A DNA stretch of 64,000 nt from assembly GCF_036898465.1 (NCBI RefSeq), contig NZ_JARUMJ010000001.1:806001-870000 (forward strand). The letters are read 5' to 3'. Below, piece after piece: positions 1 to 8,630 of the stretch (position 1 is its first letter; each line of letters begins with the position of its first letter). The translations under genes and the position numbers were made by a program. The notes beneath the pieces were generated by a model that was not told the DNA's origin, searched no databases, and worked only from the letters and a program-made list of their open reading frames with translations. The stretch is from Streptomyces sp. B21-105. Lineage in GTDB: Bacteria > Actinomycetota > Actinomycetes > Streptomycetales > Streptomycetaceae.

Positions 1-1
1 C

Positions 2-469
2 ATCCCGGTGGACCGCAACCAGGGCGAGACGGCGTACCAGCACGCGCTGGACTCGCTGCGTTCCGGCGAGATCGTCGGGGTCTTCCCCGAGGCGACCATC
101 TCCCAGTCGTTCACGCTGAAGAGCTTCAAGTCCGGCGCGGCCCGGATGGCCCAGGAGGCGGGCGTACCGCTGATCCCGGTGGCCCTTTGGGGTACGCAGC
201 GGCTCTGGACCAAGGGCCACCCGCGCAACTTCAAGCGCAGCCACACTCCGATCACCATCCGCGTCGGCGAGGCCATCGAGGCCTCACGCGACAAGTACGC
301 GGGCGCCATCACCCGTCAGCTGCGCGAGCGCGTCCAGGAGTTGCTGGAGGCCGCTCAGCGCGCCTACCCGGTACGCCCCAAGGACGCGCACGACACCTGG
401 TGGATGCCGGCCCATCTGGGCGGGACCGCGCCCACTCCGGAGCAGGTGCGCGCGGCCGAGGCGCGCTGA
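2..469 (+). CDS. 1-acyl-sn-glycerol-3-phosphate acyltransferase, C-terminal part (start lies outside the window)
   Basis: This is the 3' part of a PlsC/LPLAT acyltransferase, which transfers an acyl group from acyl-CoA or acyl-ACP to lysophosphatidic acid at the inner membrane during phospholipid synthesis. About 155 codons remain. The conserved block FPEATIS corresponds to the family's FPEGTRS motif that binds the glycerol phosphate, and VPLIPVALWGTQ is the hydrophobic motif IV. The catalytic HX4D motif must lie upstream of the window. The reading frame is open from base 2; the GTG at base 8 is internal and not the true start. The last 40 residues are poorly conserved in the family. A perfect palindrome after the stop probably ends the transcript. 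Confidence 0.85.
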   Translation: MPVDRNQGETAYQHALDSLRSGEIVGVFPEATISQSFTLKSFKSGAARMAQEAGVPLIPVALWGTQRLWTKGHPRNFKRSHTPITIRVGEAIEASRDKYAGAITRQLRERVQELLEAAQRAYPVRPKDAHDTWWMPAHLGGTAPTPEQVRAAEAR

Positions 470-523
470 GGCCCGCCCCGCCCTGATTCGGCGCCGCTCT
501 TCGGCGCCCTTCTTCGACGTCGA

Positions 524-541
524 CCCTCTCCGCGGAGAGGG
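524..541. terminator. palindrome CCCTCTCCGCGGAGAGGG, likely terminator
   Basis: An 18-base perfect palindrome with 8-base arms lies between two convergent genes, 55 bases after the acyltransferase stop and 55 bases before the transglutaminase-like stop. No T-run follows, as is common in streptomycetes. It could serve both directions. Confidence 0.5.
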
Positions 542-596
542 CCGACGCGTTTTCCGGGAGTGAACCAAAGTGCGCCGTGGCGCGCGCCGACGGGGC

Positions 597-1199
597 TCAC
601 AGCGCGGCGGGCAGGTTCTTCCACAGCCGCGGCCGGTCGGCAGCGCTGCGCAGCGCTTCGAGGACGCCGGGATGCGGCGCGGCGTAGAGGCCGGGGTAGT
701 CCACCTCGCCGACGTCGGCGTCGGGGACGAAGGCCAGCCGTTCGCCGTCCAGGGAGAACCGCGCGTCCACGCCCGGTTTGTTGCCCCGCGGGTCCTGGCG
801 GTGCCACGCCCCGCGGAAGCGCACCGCGACGAGTCCGTGCAGGACGTGCCCGCCATCCCCGTCGCCCTCGTCGCGCGCCAGCTGCTGATAGCACAGCGCG
901 GTCGGGATGTCCTCGGCCCGCAGCAGCGCGGCCAGCGCGTGGGCCTTGGCGTAGCAGATGCCCGTCCGCTGCTCCAGGACGTCCGAGGCGCGCCAGGTCA
1001 CCCGCGGGTCTTCGGCGTCCTGCGAGTGGGGGACGGCGTCGCGCACGAACTCAAAAGCCAGTCGTGCATAGGAATACGAGTCCTCGGCTTCCCGCGCGAG
1101 GCGTCCGGCGGTGGCCCGCACCACCGGGTGGCCGTGGTCGATGACCTCGTCGGCAGCCAGATAGGCGGACAGGTCGGGGTTCTCCTGGATCAGCTCCAT
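597..1199 (-). CDS. transglutaminase-like domain protein
   Basis: A 200-residue protein of the transglutaminase-like cysteine-protease superfamily, in the short soluble form that covers only the catalytic core. The Cys region reads RTGICYAKAHALAALLRA, the His lies in GGHVLHGLVAVRF, and the Asp in WHRQDPRGNK, so a Cys-His-Asp triad is present in the expected order. Bacterial members are mostly of unknown substrate and may cleave or crosslink peptide amides. The start at 1199 (MELIQENPDLS) is where similarity to the family begins; a GTG nine codons upstream has no better ribosome site. It is followed by a convergent acyltransferase and is transcribed alone. Confidence 0.75.
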   Translation of the reverse strand: MELIQENPDLSAYLAADEVIDHGHPVVRATAGRLAREAEDSYSYARLAFEFVRDAVPHSQDAEDPRVTWRASDVLEQRTGICYAKAHALAALLRAEDIPTALCYQQLARDEGDGDGGHVLHGLVAVRFRGAWHRQDPRGNKPGVDARFSLDGERLAFVPDADVGEVDYPGLYAAPHPGVLEALRSAADRPRLWKNLPAAL

Positions 1200-1311
1200 G
1201 GCGGGAGAGCATAGGAAAACGATCACCTGAACGTCAATGAGTTTTCATAGGATCGCATACCTATGCAGAAATTCCGACGCCCTGGCGCCCTGGCGCTCGA
1301 TGCAAGAGGCC

Positions 1312-2382
1312 CTACCGGGCCATCTCCTCCTTGAGTGCGGCGACGAACGCGTCCACGTCCTCCTCGGTCGTGTCGAACGCGCACATCCACCGCACGTCGC
1401 CCGCCGCCTCGTCCCAGAAGTAGAACCGGAACTTCTTCTGCAGCCGCTCGCTCACGTCGTGCGGAAGCCGTGCGAAGACGCCGTTGGACTGCACCGGGTA
1501 AAGGATCTCCACACCGTGCACGGCCCGCACGCCCTCGGCGAGGCGCTGCGCCATCTCGTTGGCGTGGCGTGCGTTGCGCAGCCACAGGTCCTTGGCGAGC
1601 AGCGCCTCCAACTGCACCGACACGAAGCGCATCTTGGAGGCGAGCTGCATGGACAGCTTGCGCAGGTGCTTCATACGGCGCACGGCGTCCGGGTCGATGA
1701 CCACGACGGCCTCGCCGAACAGCGCGCCGTTCTTGGTGCCGCCCAGGGACAGGATGTCCACGCCGACCGCGTTGGTGAACGTCCGCATCGGGACGTCCAG
1801 GGAGGCGGCCGCGTTGGCTATCCGGGAGCCGTCGAGGTGGACCTTCATGCCGTGCTCGTGGGCGTGGTCGCAGATCGCGCGGATCTCGTCGGGCGTGTAG
1901 AGCGTGCCGAGTTCCGTGCTCTGGGTGATCGAGACGACCTGCGGCATCGCCCGGTGCTCGTCCTCCCATCCCCAGGCCTGCCGGTCGATCAGCTCGGGCG
2001 TGAGCTTGCCCTCGGGCGTGGGGACGGTGAGCAGCTTGAGGCCGCCCATGCGCTCGGGTGCGCCGCCCTCGTCCACGTTGATGTGGGCGCTCTCGGCGCA
2101 GATCACCGCGCCCCAGCGGTCGGTGACCGCCTGGAGCGCCACGACGTTGGCCCCGGTGCCGTTGAAGACCGGGAAGGCCTCCGCCGTGGACCCGAAGTGG
2201 CTGCGGACGATCTGCTGGAGGTTCCCCGTGTAGTCGTCCTCGCCGTACGCCACCTGATGGCCGCCGTTGGCCAGGGCCAGGGCGGCCATCACCTCCGGGT
2301 GGGCCCCAGCGTAGTTGTCGCTGGCGAAGCCGCGCACCTCGGGGTCATGACGCCGACGGGCGTCGGTCTTCGCAGGGTTCAC
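1312..2382 (-). CDS. low-specificity L-threonine aldolase (PLP-dependent beta-eliminating lyase)
   Basis: A 356-residue fold-type I PLP enzyme that cleaves L-threonine or allo-threonine to glycine and acetaldehyde. It starts with GTG (VNPAKTDARR), and this GTG overlaps the TGA of the upstream SDR gene by four bases, so translation is probably coupled. FASDNYAGAHPEV near residue 20 is the family's N-terminal signature. HLDGSR (Asp184) binds the pyridine nitrogen, and SLGGTKNG carries the PLP lysine at about residue 217. The length is typical. It forms the last gene of a DUF6421-SDR-aldolase row. Some relatives are annotated as beta-eliminating lyases, so the substrate is not certain. Confidence 0.85.
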   Translation of the reverse strand: MNPAKTDARRRHDPEVRGFASDNYAGAHPEVMAALALANGGHQVAYGEDDYTGNLQQIVRSHFGSTAEAFPVFNGTGANVVALQAVTDRWGAVICAESAHINVDEGGAPERMGGLKLLTVPTPEGKLTPELIDRQAWGWEDEHRAMPQVVSITQSTELGTLYTPDEIRAICDHAHEHGMKVHLDGSRIANAAASLDVPMRTFTNAVGVDILSLGGTKNGALFGEAVVVIDPDAVRRMKHLRKLSMQLASKMRFVSVQLEALLAKDLWLRNARHANEMAQRLAEGVRAVHGVEILYPVQSNGVFARLPHDVSERLQKKFRFYFWDEAAGDVRWMCAFDTTEEDVDAFVAALKEEMAR

Positions 2383-3125
2383 GGCTTCTCGGTGAGCCAC
2401 AGACGCTGTCCGTTCACTTCCTGGGCGGACTTCTCCCAGACGCCGGTGATGGCCTCGGCCAGGTCCTTGACGTCCGTGAAGCCCGCGAACTTCGCGTTGG
2501 GGCGGTCGGCGCGCATCGCGTCGTGCACCAGCGCCTTCACCACCAGGATCGCAGCCGCGGAGGTGGGCCCCTCTGCGCCCCCTGCCTTGCGGAAGGCGTC
2601 GGCGAGGGCGAGGGTCCAGGCCTCGGCGGCGGCCTTGGCGGCGGCGTACGCGGCGTTGCCCGCGGTGGGCTTCGACGCCCCGGCGGCGCTGATCAGCACG
2701 TACCGGCCGATCTCGCTGCGCTGGAGGGCCTCGAAGAAGGCCAGCGAGGTGTGCTGCACGGTCTTGACGAGCAGCAGTTCCAGGAAGTCCCAGTCGTCCA
2801 GGCTGGTCTTGATGAACGTCTCGCTCCCCCGCCAGCCGCCGACGAGGTGGACCACGCCGTCGATCCGGCCGAAGTCCTTCTCGACGCGCTGCGCCCAGTC
2901 CCGGGTCGAGTCCAGGTCGAGCAGGTCGACCGGCTCGCCGGTGACGGTGGCGCCGCCGGCCCCGTAGCGGGCCGCGTCGACGGCCTCCGCCAGGCGCTCG
3001 GGATCGTTGTCCGCGCCGACGACGGTCGCGCCGGCCTCGGCCAGCCTGAGCAGCGCCGCCCGGCCGGCGGGTCCGCCCGCGCCGGCCACCGCGACCACCG
3101 CACCGCTGAGAACCCCGTTCCCCAT
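2379..3125 (-). CDS. short-chain dehydrogenase/reductase (SDR)
   Basis: A 248-residue classical SDR, an NAD(P)-dependent oxidoreductase of unknown substrate. The Rossmann glycine motif is GAGGPAGRA near residue 15, the catalytic serine lies in LISAAGAS (Ser146), and the Tyr/Lys pair is YAAAK (Tyr160, Lys164). The start at 3125 is chosen because a strong AGGAGG lies eight bases upstream; an ATG 25 codons earlier abuts the stop of the preceding DUF6421 gene but lacks such a site. Its stop overlaps the threonine aldolase start (GTGA). In streptomycetes this SDR commonly sits beside DUF6421, which suggests a shared but unknown pathway. Confidence 0.82.
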   Translation of the reverse strand: MGNGVLSGAVVAVAGAGGPAGRAALLRLAEAGATVVGADNDPERLAEAVDAARYGAGGATVTGEPVDLLDLDSTRDWAQRVEKDFGRIDGVVHLVGGWRGSETFIKTSLDDWDFLELLLVKTVQHTSLAFFEALQRSEIGRYVLISAAGASKPTAGNAAYAAAKAAAEAWTLALADAFRKAGGAEGPTSAAAILVVKALVHDAMRADRPNAKFAGFTDVKDLAEAITGVWEKSAQEVNGQRLWLTEKP

Positions 3126-3200
3126 GGTCTTCGCCTCCTGAGCAGTGTTCTGCCCCGCGGTGCCCCGTGGAACAGTGTTCTCGTGTTCGCAGGTCGCCAT

Positions 3201-4599
3201 TCACGCGGCGATCCGCTCGGCGCCGTCCGCCGTGATGCCCTGGTGGAGGCCGATCCACGGTTCTTCAGCTTCTTGGACATGTGCCTCATAGAACATGCTC
3301 AGCGGAAATCGTCGGGAAGCACGTCATCGACGAGCCTGCGCGGCGGCTGGGTCAGGTCGAGGGCGTCGGGACCCTTGGCCCACTTGGAACCCGGTGCGGG
3401 GCGAGATAGGTCGAGACCAGCTCGTAGCCGGCGAACCAGTGCACGAGCTTGGGGGCGGGTCGATGCCGTCGCGGTACAGCGTCTCGATCTCGCGCACAGC
3501 TGGTTGGTGACCTGCGGGGCGCGCTCCCAGTCGATGTGCAGCCGGTTGTCGGTCCAGCGGACGACCCCGTGCTTGTGCAGGTAGGCGAAGAGCAGCTGGC
3601 CGCCGAGGCCTCGTAGTTGCGCACGCGCTCACCGGTGACCGGGAAGCGGAACATGCGGTCGAAGAGCACCGCGTACTGCACGTCGCGGGCCTTCGGAACG
3701 CCGTCGGCCTGCAGTTTCACGGCCTCCTTGAAGGCGGTGAGGTCGCAGCGCAGCTCCTCCAGGCCGTACATTCCAGAACGGCTGGCCTGCTTGATCATGA
3801 ACGGTCGAAGGCAGGTCGCCATGGCTGTGGGGTGCGGTCGTGGACCCATGTCCCACAGCACGAAGGCCTCCTCGCACCGCTTCTGGTCGTGCACCATCTC
3901 GGCGACGTCCCTCGGGCAGCTCCAGGCCAGATGTCGACGGCGGCGTCCGTCACGCGGCGGAAGCGGGCGGCCCTCGCGGTCGCAGAAGATGCCACCCCAG
4001 GAGAAACGTTCCGGCGCTTCCCGGACGGCGATGGTCTCCGGGAACAGGACGGCCGAGTTGGTGTCGTAGCCGAGGTGAAGTCCTCGAAGGTGATGCCGCA
4101 GAACAGCGGGTTGTCGTTGCGGGTGCGCTCCAGCTCGGCCAGCCAGTCCGGCCAGACCATGCGCAGGACGACCGCTTCCCAGGTTGCGGTCGGGTTGCCG
4201 TTCTGCGTGTACATCGCGAAGACGACCAGGTGCTGGAGGCCGTCCGCGCGGCTCGTGGCGGGCTGGAAGGCCAGCAGCGAGTCGAGGAAGTCCGGCACCC
4301 CGAAACCGCCCTCGGCCCACATCCGCAGGTCCTTGACCAGGGCGCGGTGGTAGTCGGCGTCGTGCGGGAGGAGCGGGGACAGCTCCTCGACGGCCTCGAC
4401 CACCCGGTGGACGGTCCTCTCGGCCTCGCCGCGCGACGGAGCGCCCTCGGCCGAGAAGTCGATCGACCCGTCCTTCGACTGCCAGGGCCGGACCTGCTCC
4501 ACGGCATCCTTGAGCACGCGCCACGCCGGATGCCCCACCACCCTGGACGCCGGAGGAACCTGCTCCCCCGATGCTGCCTGCACAAGAATTTCCGTCCAT
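3201..4599 (-). pseudogene. DUF6421 family protein, broken by several frameshifts
   Basis: Pieces of a roughly 465-residue DUF6421 protein can be followed in order through all three reverse frames: TEILVQAASGEQVPP, GFGVPDFLDSLLAFQP, GYDTNSAVLFPETIAVREA, ERFSWGGIFCDREG, LYGLEELR-like MYGLEELRCDLTAFKEAV, VQYAVLFDRMFRFPVTGERV, KLVHWFAGYELVSTYLAP and a terminal GITADGAERIAA just before the TGA at 3201. The ATG at 4599 has a GGAGG seven bases upstream, but one extra G directly after it throws the frame off at codon 2. At least six shifts are needed. Each repair is a one-base change and the repaired protein looks fully conserved, so sequence error is more likely than true decay. The function of the family is unknown. 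Confidence 0.75.
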
Positions 4600-4776
4600 G
4601 TCCCATCCTCCGCTGAAGAACCTCGCGTCTGCACACCGTAGGCATATGAGGTTTCCTTCAGCAAGTGACCCCTCGGGAAAATATCCTGCCCAGCCGCTCA
4701 TTCGCCGCACTTTTTCCTGTGTGCCATCGAGGAGTGTCGGCTTCCGGCAGAGCAGGGCGGGTAGGGAACACGTCGG

Positions 4777-4812
4777 TGCGCACACACCTGCGCACACACC
4801 TGCGCACAGACC
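4777..4812. repeat. three tandem 12-base repeats (TGCGCACACACC)
   Basis: Two identical 12-base units and a third with one change (TGCGCACAGACC) lie head to tail in the 236-base divergent gap between the DUF6421 gene and the phosphodiesterase gene, 24 bases before the start of the latter. It may be a protein-binding repeat or a simple expansion. I see no other clear element in this gap. Confidence 0.8.
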
Positions 4813-4835
4813 TGTCCTCGGAAGCGAGTCACGTC

Positions 4836-5516
4836 TTGAACTTCGTCACCATCGGTCACCGTGGAGTCATGGGCGTCGAGCCCGAGAACACCCTGCGCTC
4901 CTTCGTCGGCCGCCGAGCAGGCCGGCCTCGACGCCATCGAACTCGACCTGCACCTGAGCAAGGACGGCGCCCTCGTGGTCATGCACGATCCCGAGGTGGA
5001 CCGCACGACCGACGGCACCGGCCCCATCGCCGACCAGACGCTCGCGGAACTGCGCACACTCGACGCCGGCCGCGGGGAACGCGTCCCGCGGTTCGAGGAG
5101 GTGCGGGACGTCGTACAGGCGCCGCTCCAGGCCGAGATCAGGACGTACAGGCGGCGCGGGCGCTGGCGGAGGTGATGCTCGCACGGGACCTCGTGCGGCG
5201 GGTGAGGTGTCCTCCTTCCACGACGAGGCCGTCGCGGAGGTCGCCCGGCTGGTGCCCGGGGTGCGCACCGCGTCATCGGTAGCCGCTACGGCCTCGACAT
5301 CGTGGACCGGGCCGTCGCGGCCGGCGCCGCGACGGTCTGCCTCAATCTTCGTCTGCTCACCCTGGAGATCGTCGAGGAGGCACGCAAGCGCGACCTGCGG
5401 ATCATCGCTGGGTGGTGAACACGCAGGAACAGTTGCGGCTGGTACGCGCCCTGGAGCTGGACGGCGCGACGACCGACTACCCGGACATCAGGCGCACCGG
5501 CCGGTTCACCGCCTGA
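4836..5516 (+). pseudogene. glycerophosphodiester phosphodiesterase, broken by frameshifts
   Basis: The fragments reconstruct a 225-residue GDPD, which hydrolyses glycerophosphodiesters to glycerol 3-phosphate and an alcohol. In order they read LNFVTIGHRGVMGVEPENT (catalytic His and the E of the ENT motif), AGLDAIELDLHLSKDGALVV (metal ligands), VSSFHDEAVAEVARLVPG, GSRYGLDIVDRAVAAGAATV and LDGATTDYPDIRRTGRFTA, which ends at TGA 5514-5516. At least five frame changes are needed, including a missing C in what should read IIAWVVNT. All motifs are preserved. The start is probably the TTG at 4836; no strong ribosome site is visible. As with its neighbours, sequencing error is the simplest explanation. 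Confidence 0.75.
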
Positions 5517-5561
5517 GCGAAAGCCGTGTGGAGCCGTACGGTCCATGCGCGGTGGTGTGCT

Positions 5562-6119
5562 CAGGCCCGCGGGTCGGCGAGCGGCTCGGCCAGCTCCTTG
5601 ACCAGCAGCTCGAACTGGAGGTCGTCGCGGCGCGGAACGCCGAAACGCTCGTCGCCGTACGGGAAGGGGTCATGCGTCCCGTACGGCGGTAGCCGCGCCG
5701 CTCGTACCAGGCGATGAGGTCCTCGCGGACGGAGATCACCGTCATGTGCATCTCGTCGACGCCCCAGTCCTCCGGGCCTGCCGCTCGGCCTCCGCCATGA
5801 CCTTCCTGCCGAGACCGGCGCCCTGCACCGTGGGGCTCACGGCGAACTGCCGAAGTAGGCGTGGTCGCCGCGGTGGGCGAGCTGGCAGCAGGCGACCAGT
5901 CGGCCGTCCTGCTCGACGGTGACCAGCCGGCTGTCGGGCGCCTCGAGGACCGCGCGCACGCCTTCGGGATCGGTGCGCTGCCCCTCGAGGATGTCCGCTC
6001 GTCGTCCACCCGGCCCGGCTGGAGTCTCCGCGGTAGGCGGACTCGATGAGGGCGACGAGCTCGTACACGTCCGCGTCGGTGGCGGTTCGGAAGACGAAGT
6101 CGGTGGCGGCGGTGTCCAT
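5562..6119 (-). pseudogene. GNAT-family N-acetyltransferase, broken by frameshifts
   Basis: A GNAT protein of about 185 residues spread over three frames. The N-terminus MDTAATDFVFRTATDADVYEL and the ALIESAYRGD segment are typical of the family. The acetyl-CoA binding motif A is recognisable in QFAVSPTVQGAGLGRKVMAE (V-x-P-x-x-Q-G-x-G-x-G), followed by LIAWYERRGYRRTGRM (motif B) in another frame, and the end reads LVKELAEPLADPRA before the TGA at 5562. At least three frame changes are needed. The substrate cannot be told. It lies in the block of frameshifted genes and is probably intact in the organism. Confidence 0.7.
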
Positions 6120-6195
6120 GCGGGCGGTCTCTGCTCTCTGACACGGGCTGGGGCTTGCCCGAGCCTAACCCCGTCCGGCTACTAGCGCCGGCCGC

Positions 6196-6603
6196 ATGGT
6201 GCATGTACTGAGCAGCAGGATCCTGCTCCGACCGCCGATCCCGAGCGTTCCCGCGTCTTCTACGGCGAGCAGCTGGGTCTGGCCGTCTGCCGTGAGTTCG
6301 GCACGGGCCCGGACCGGGGACGGTCTACTTCCTCGGCGGCGGCCACCTGGAACTGTCGGGCCGGGCCGAGAACCCGCCCGCGGGCCGAGCGCGCCGGCCC
6401 CCCCCGTGCGCCTGTGGCTCCAGTGGCGGACGCCGCGGCGGCACACGACGAGCTGCGGGCGAAGGGCGTCGAGATCGCGCGTCCGCCGGTGAAGGAGCCC
6501 TGGGGACTGATCGAGCTGTGGATCGCGGGACCCGGACGGGATCCCCGTCGTGCTCGTGGGAAGTACCGGCGGACCACCCGATGCGGTACCGGCGGGCATC
6601 TGA
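6196..6603 (+). pseudogene. VOC-family (glyoxalase-like) protein, frameshifted
   Basis: A single-domain vicinal-oxygen-chelate protein of about 135 residues, the fold used by glyoxalases, dioxygenases and antibiotic-binding proteins. The pieces read MVHVLSSRILLRP, then after a shift fragments equivalent to VFYGEQLGLAVCREFGTGP, then VADAAAAHDELRAKGVEIAR and PPVKEPWGLIELWI, then EVPADHPMRYR. The end is informative: cggtaccgg-cg-ggcatctga lacks one base of what would be the common ending RYRPGI-stop. At least four shifts are required. The substrate is unknown. Confidence 0.65.
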
Positions 6604-6777
6604 GGGGGCCCTGCAGGACCGGCCCGGTTCCCCGGACGCCGGGGCCAGCGGGCATGCGGCCCCGCTTCCCCTGTCGGGGCTGGTCCGGCTGGCCGGCGGG
6701 GGCGCTGACGTCAGCGGATGCCGTGCGGCCGGGCGGGGCATAGCGGTGCTGAGGGCGGACCTTTTCGGAGGAACGTC

Positions 6778-7545
6778 ATGAAGCTCGAAGCGCCCGTGCC
6801 GGGCGGGGCCCTGCTGGGCCGAGCTGGGGACCGGGTGACCTGGAAGCGGCGAAGCGGTTCTACGCGGAGCTGTTCGGCTGGCGCGCGGAGACGGACCCCC
6901 GGCAGGAGGCCGGCGGCTACTCGGTCGCGCACCCTCGGCGACGCGGCCGTCGCCGCGCTCAGTCCCCGGCACCAGGAGACGCAGCCCTGCGCCTGGAGCG
7001 TGTCGTTCGCCGTGACCGGACGCGGATGTCAGCGCCCGGCTGGTCACGGAGGGCCGGCGGCAAGGTGCTGGCCGGACGATGGACGTCTTCGACGTGGGCC
7101 GGGTTCGTGGTCGTCCTCGATCCCGCGGGGCCGCGTTCCAGTTGTGGCAGGCGCGGGTCCTTTGCCGGCGCCGGCCTGTTCAACGCGCCCGGCTCGCTCG
7201 GCTGGGTCGAGTTGCTGACCCGGTAGCCCGACCGGGCGGAGACCTTTTACACCACGGTCTTCGGCTGGACCGCCACTCGTCGGAGACTACCTGCAGTGGG
7301 CGTCGGCGGCGCGGATTTCGGCGGCATGATCGGGATGGACGACAAGTTCCCGCCCGAGGTGCCCCCGCCTGGCTGCCCTACTTCGCCGTCGCCGACGTGG
7401 ACGCCCGCCTCACAGACCGCCGCCGGGGCGGGCGGCGCCGCGCTCATGGAACCGACCACGGTGCGGGACGGCCCGCGGATCGCCGTACTGCGCGACCCCC
7501 AGGGCGCGGTGTTCGGGGTGTACCGCGGCAGGCCACGACAGATGA
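6778..7545 (+). pseudogene. two-domain VOC-family protein, frameshifted
   Basis: A protein of about 255 residues with two tandem glyoxalase-like halves. The ATG at 6778 has GGAGGA seven bases upstream. The first half includes KLEAPVPG, AKRFYAELFGWRAE-like and FVVVLDPAG segments; the second half includes PGSLGWVELLTR, ETFYTTVFGW-like, GGADFGGMIGMDDKFPPEVP, YFAVADVDA, and RDGPRIAVLRDPQGAVFGVY. Several frame changes are needed; the last one restores AGHDR before TGA at 7543-7545. Two-domain VOC proteins of this length are common in Streptomyces and lack a known reaction. The 174 bases between this gene and the previous VOC gene hold nothing I recognise. Confidence 0.68.
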
Positions 7546-7596
7546 ACGCCTGCGCTGCGAGCCGCCGCCCTGGCCGGGCAGCCTCCCGCGCCGCGG

Positions 7597-8093
7597 TCAG
7601 ACGCCCAACGACCGCATCTGCCCCTCCAGTCGGCTGAGCAACTCCCCCAGCAGATCGGCCAGTTCACCCTGGCGTCCGTCGTCCATGGCGGCCAGCGCTG
7701 CGCTCTCTCGTGCGAGCTGCTCAGGGCATGATGCCGTCGACGAGGTCACGCCCCGGCGTCCGTGGAGCCGCAGGTGCGCGACCCGACGGTCCCGGGAGTC
7801 GCCCCGGCGCTCCACCAGGCCGCGTTCGGTGAGCTGCTTGAGGCGCTGTGGTGGACGGCCGCGCCGGAGGAGAAGGTCTCACGGACCAGGTCGCCGGGGG
7901 TCAGCTCCTGGACCCTTGCGGCGCAGTGCGCCGAGCACGTCGAACTCGGGGCGGGTCAGTCCGGCGCGCCGCAGGGGCGCGTCCTCGGCCTGCTGCAGGA
8001 GGGCCGCGCAGCGGTTGACGCGGCCGATGATCTCCATGGGCCCGGGTCCAGATCCGGCCGGACGGCCTGCCACTGCCGGACAACGTCCGACAC
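7597..8093 (-). pseudogene. MarR-family transcriptional regulator, frameshifted
   Basis: A winged-helix MarR regulator of about 165 residues. GTG 8093 has GAGGA eight bases upstream and opens SDVVRQWQAVRPDLDPGP; one base is missing before MEIIGRVNRCAALLQQ, which continues DAPLRRAGLTRPEFDVLGAL (recognition region of the winged helix). Further shifts separate ERRGDSRDRRVAHLRL (the wing, with its DxRxR motif) from the C-terminal helix ELADLLGELLSRLEGQMRSL. The ligand is unknown. It is divergent from the DUF5134 gene and convergent with the VOC gene. The upstream repeat tract begins eight bases before its start codon. Confidence 0.72.
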
Positions 8094-8100
8094 CGTGTCA

Positions 8101-8286
8101 TTCCTCGCCGGGCCGCCGTTCCCGTTCCCGTTCCCGTTTCCGTCGTCGTTCCTGTTTCCGTCGTCGTTCCTGTTTCCGTCGTCGTTTCCGTTCCCGTCGT
8201 CGTTTCCGTTCCTGTTTCCGTTGCCGTCGTCGTTTCCGTTGCTGTTCCTGTTGCTGTTCCTGTTGCCGTTGCCGTTCTTGCTCCCG
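8101..8286. repeat. adenine-free degenerate repeat tract (GTTCCY/GTCGTC units)
   Basis: About 170 bases of the + strand from 8101 contain no A at all and consist of short units such as GTTCCC, GTTTCC, GTCGTC, GTTCCT and GTTGCC. Between 8138 and 8240 a higher-order period of 18 bases appears (GTCGTCGTTTCCGTTCCC and variants). Read in frame, either strand gives low-complexity peptides (FPFPSSF or GNDDGN), which should not be taken as genes. It lies directly upstream of the marR start and marks the end of the block of frameshifted genes. Confidence 0.9.
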
Positions 8287-8630
8287 GACCGCCCGTCGTC
8301 CCCGCCCCCGGCCGCTGCACGCCCCAGCTTCCCCGTCATCCGCGTACGTCCTCCGCTCTCGTCTTCGCGTCCCGGCCCAGGAGCAGTCCCTGGCGCCGTG
8401 CCGTCGCGGCGAGCGTACGGTGTCCGGACTGCTCGGCCGGCACGACCCGCTTCTGGGGCCGCTCGCTGCCGCCACTCGCCGGACGCGGCGTCCGCATGCA
8501 CACGCTTTACCCGTGAACGATTTGCCGCGCTCCGCCCGGCGCTCCCCTTGTACCTCCTTGCGCCCGCGTGCGCGCTGCGTGGCATGGGCATCGCATTCGG
8601 TGACTGGCGACGTCGAGCGGGGAGGTGCGC
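8287..8630. other. 344 bases without a recognisable gene
   Basis: This stretch separates the repeat tract from the DUF5134 gene. Reading frames through it look non-coding (no consistent third-position G/C preference). The GGGGAGG at 8619-8625 serves the DUF5134 start. I see no clear hairpin or promoter. Confidence 0.5.

Noticed and set aside
3201..8093. The frameshifted genes as programmed frameshifting or real pseudogenes
   Set aside because: Too many shifts at unrelated sites, with all motifs preserved; no slippery sequence pattern is shared.
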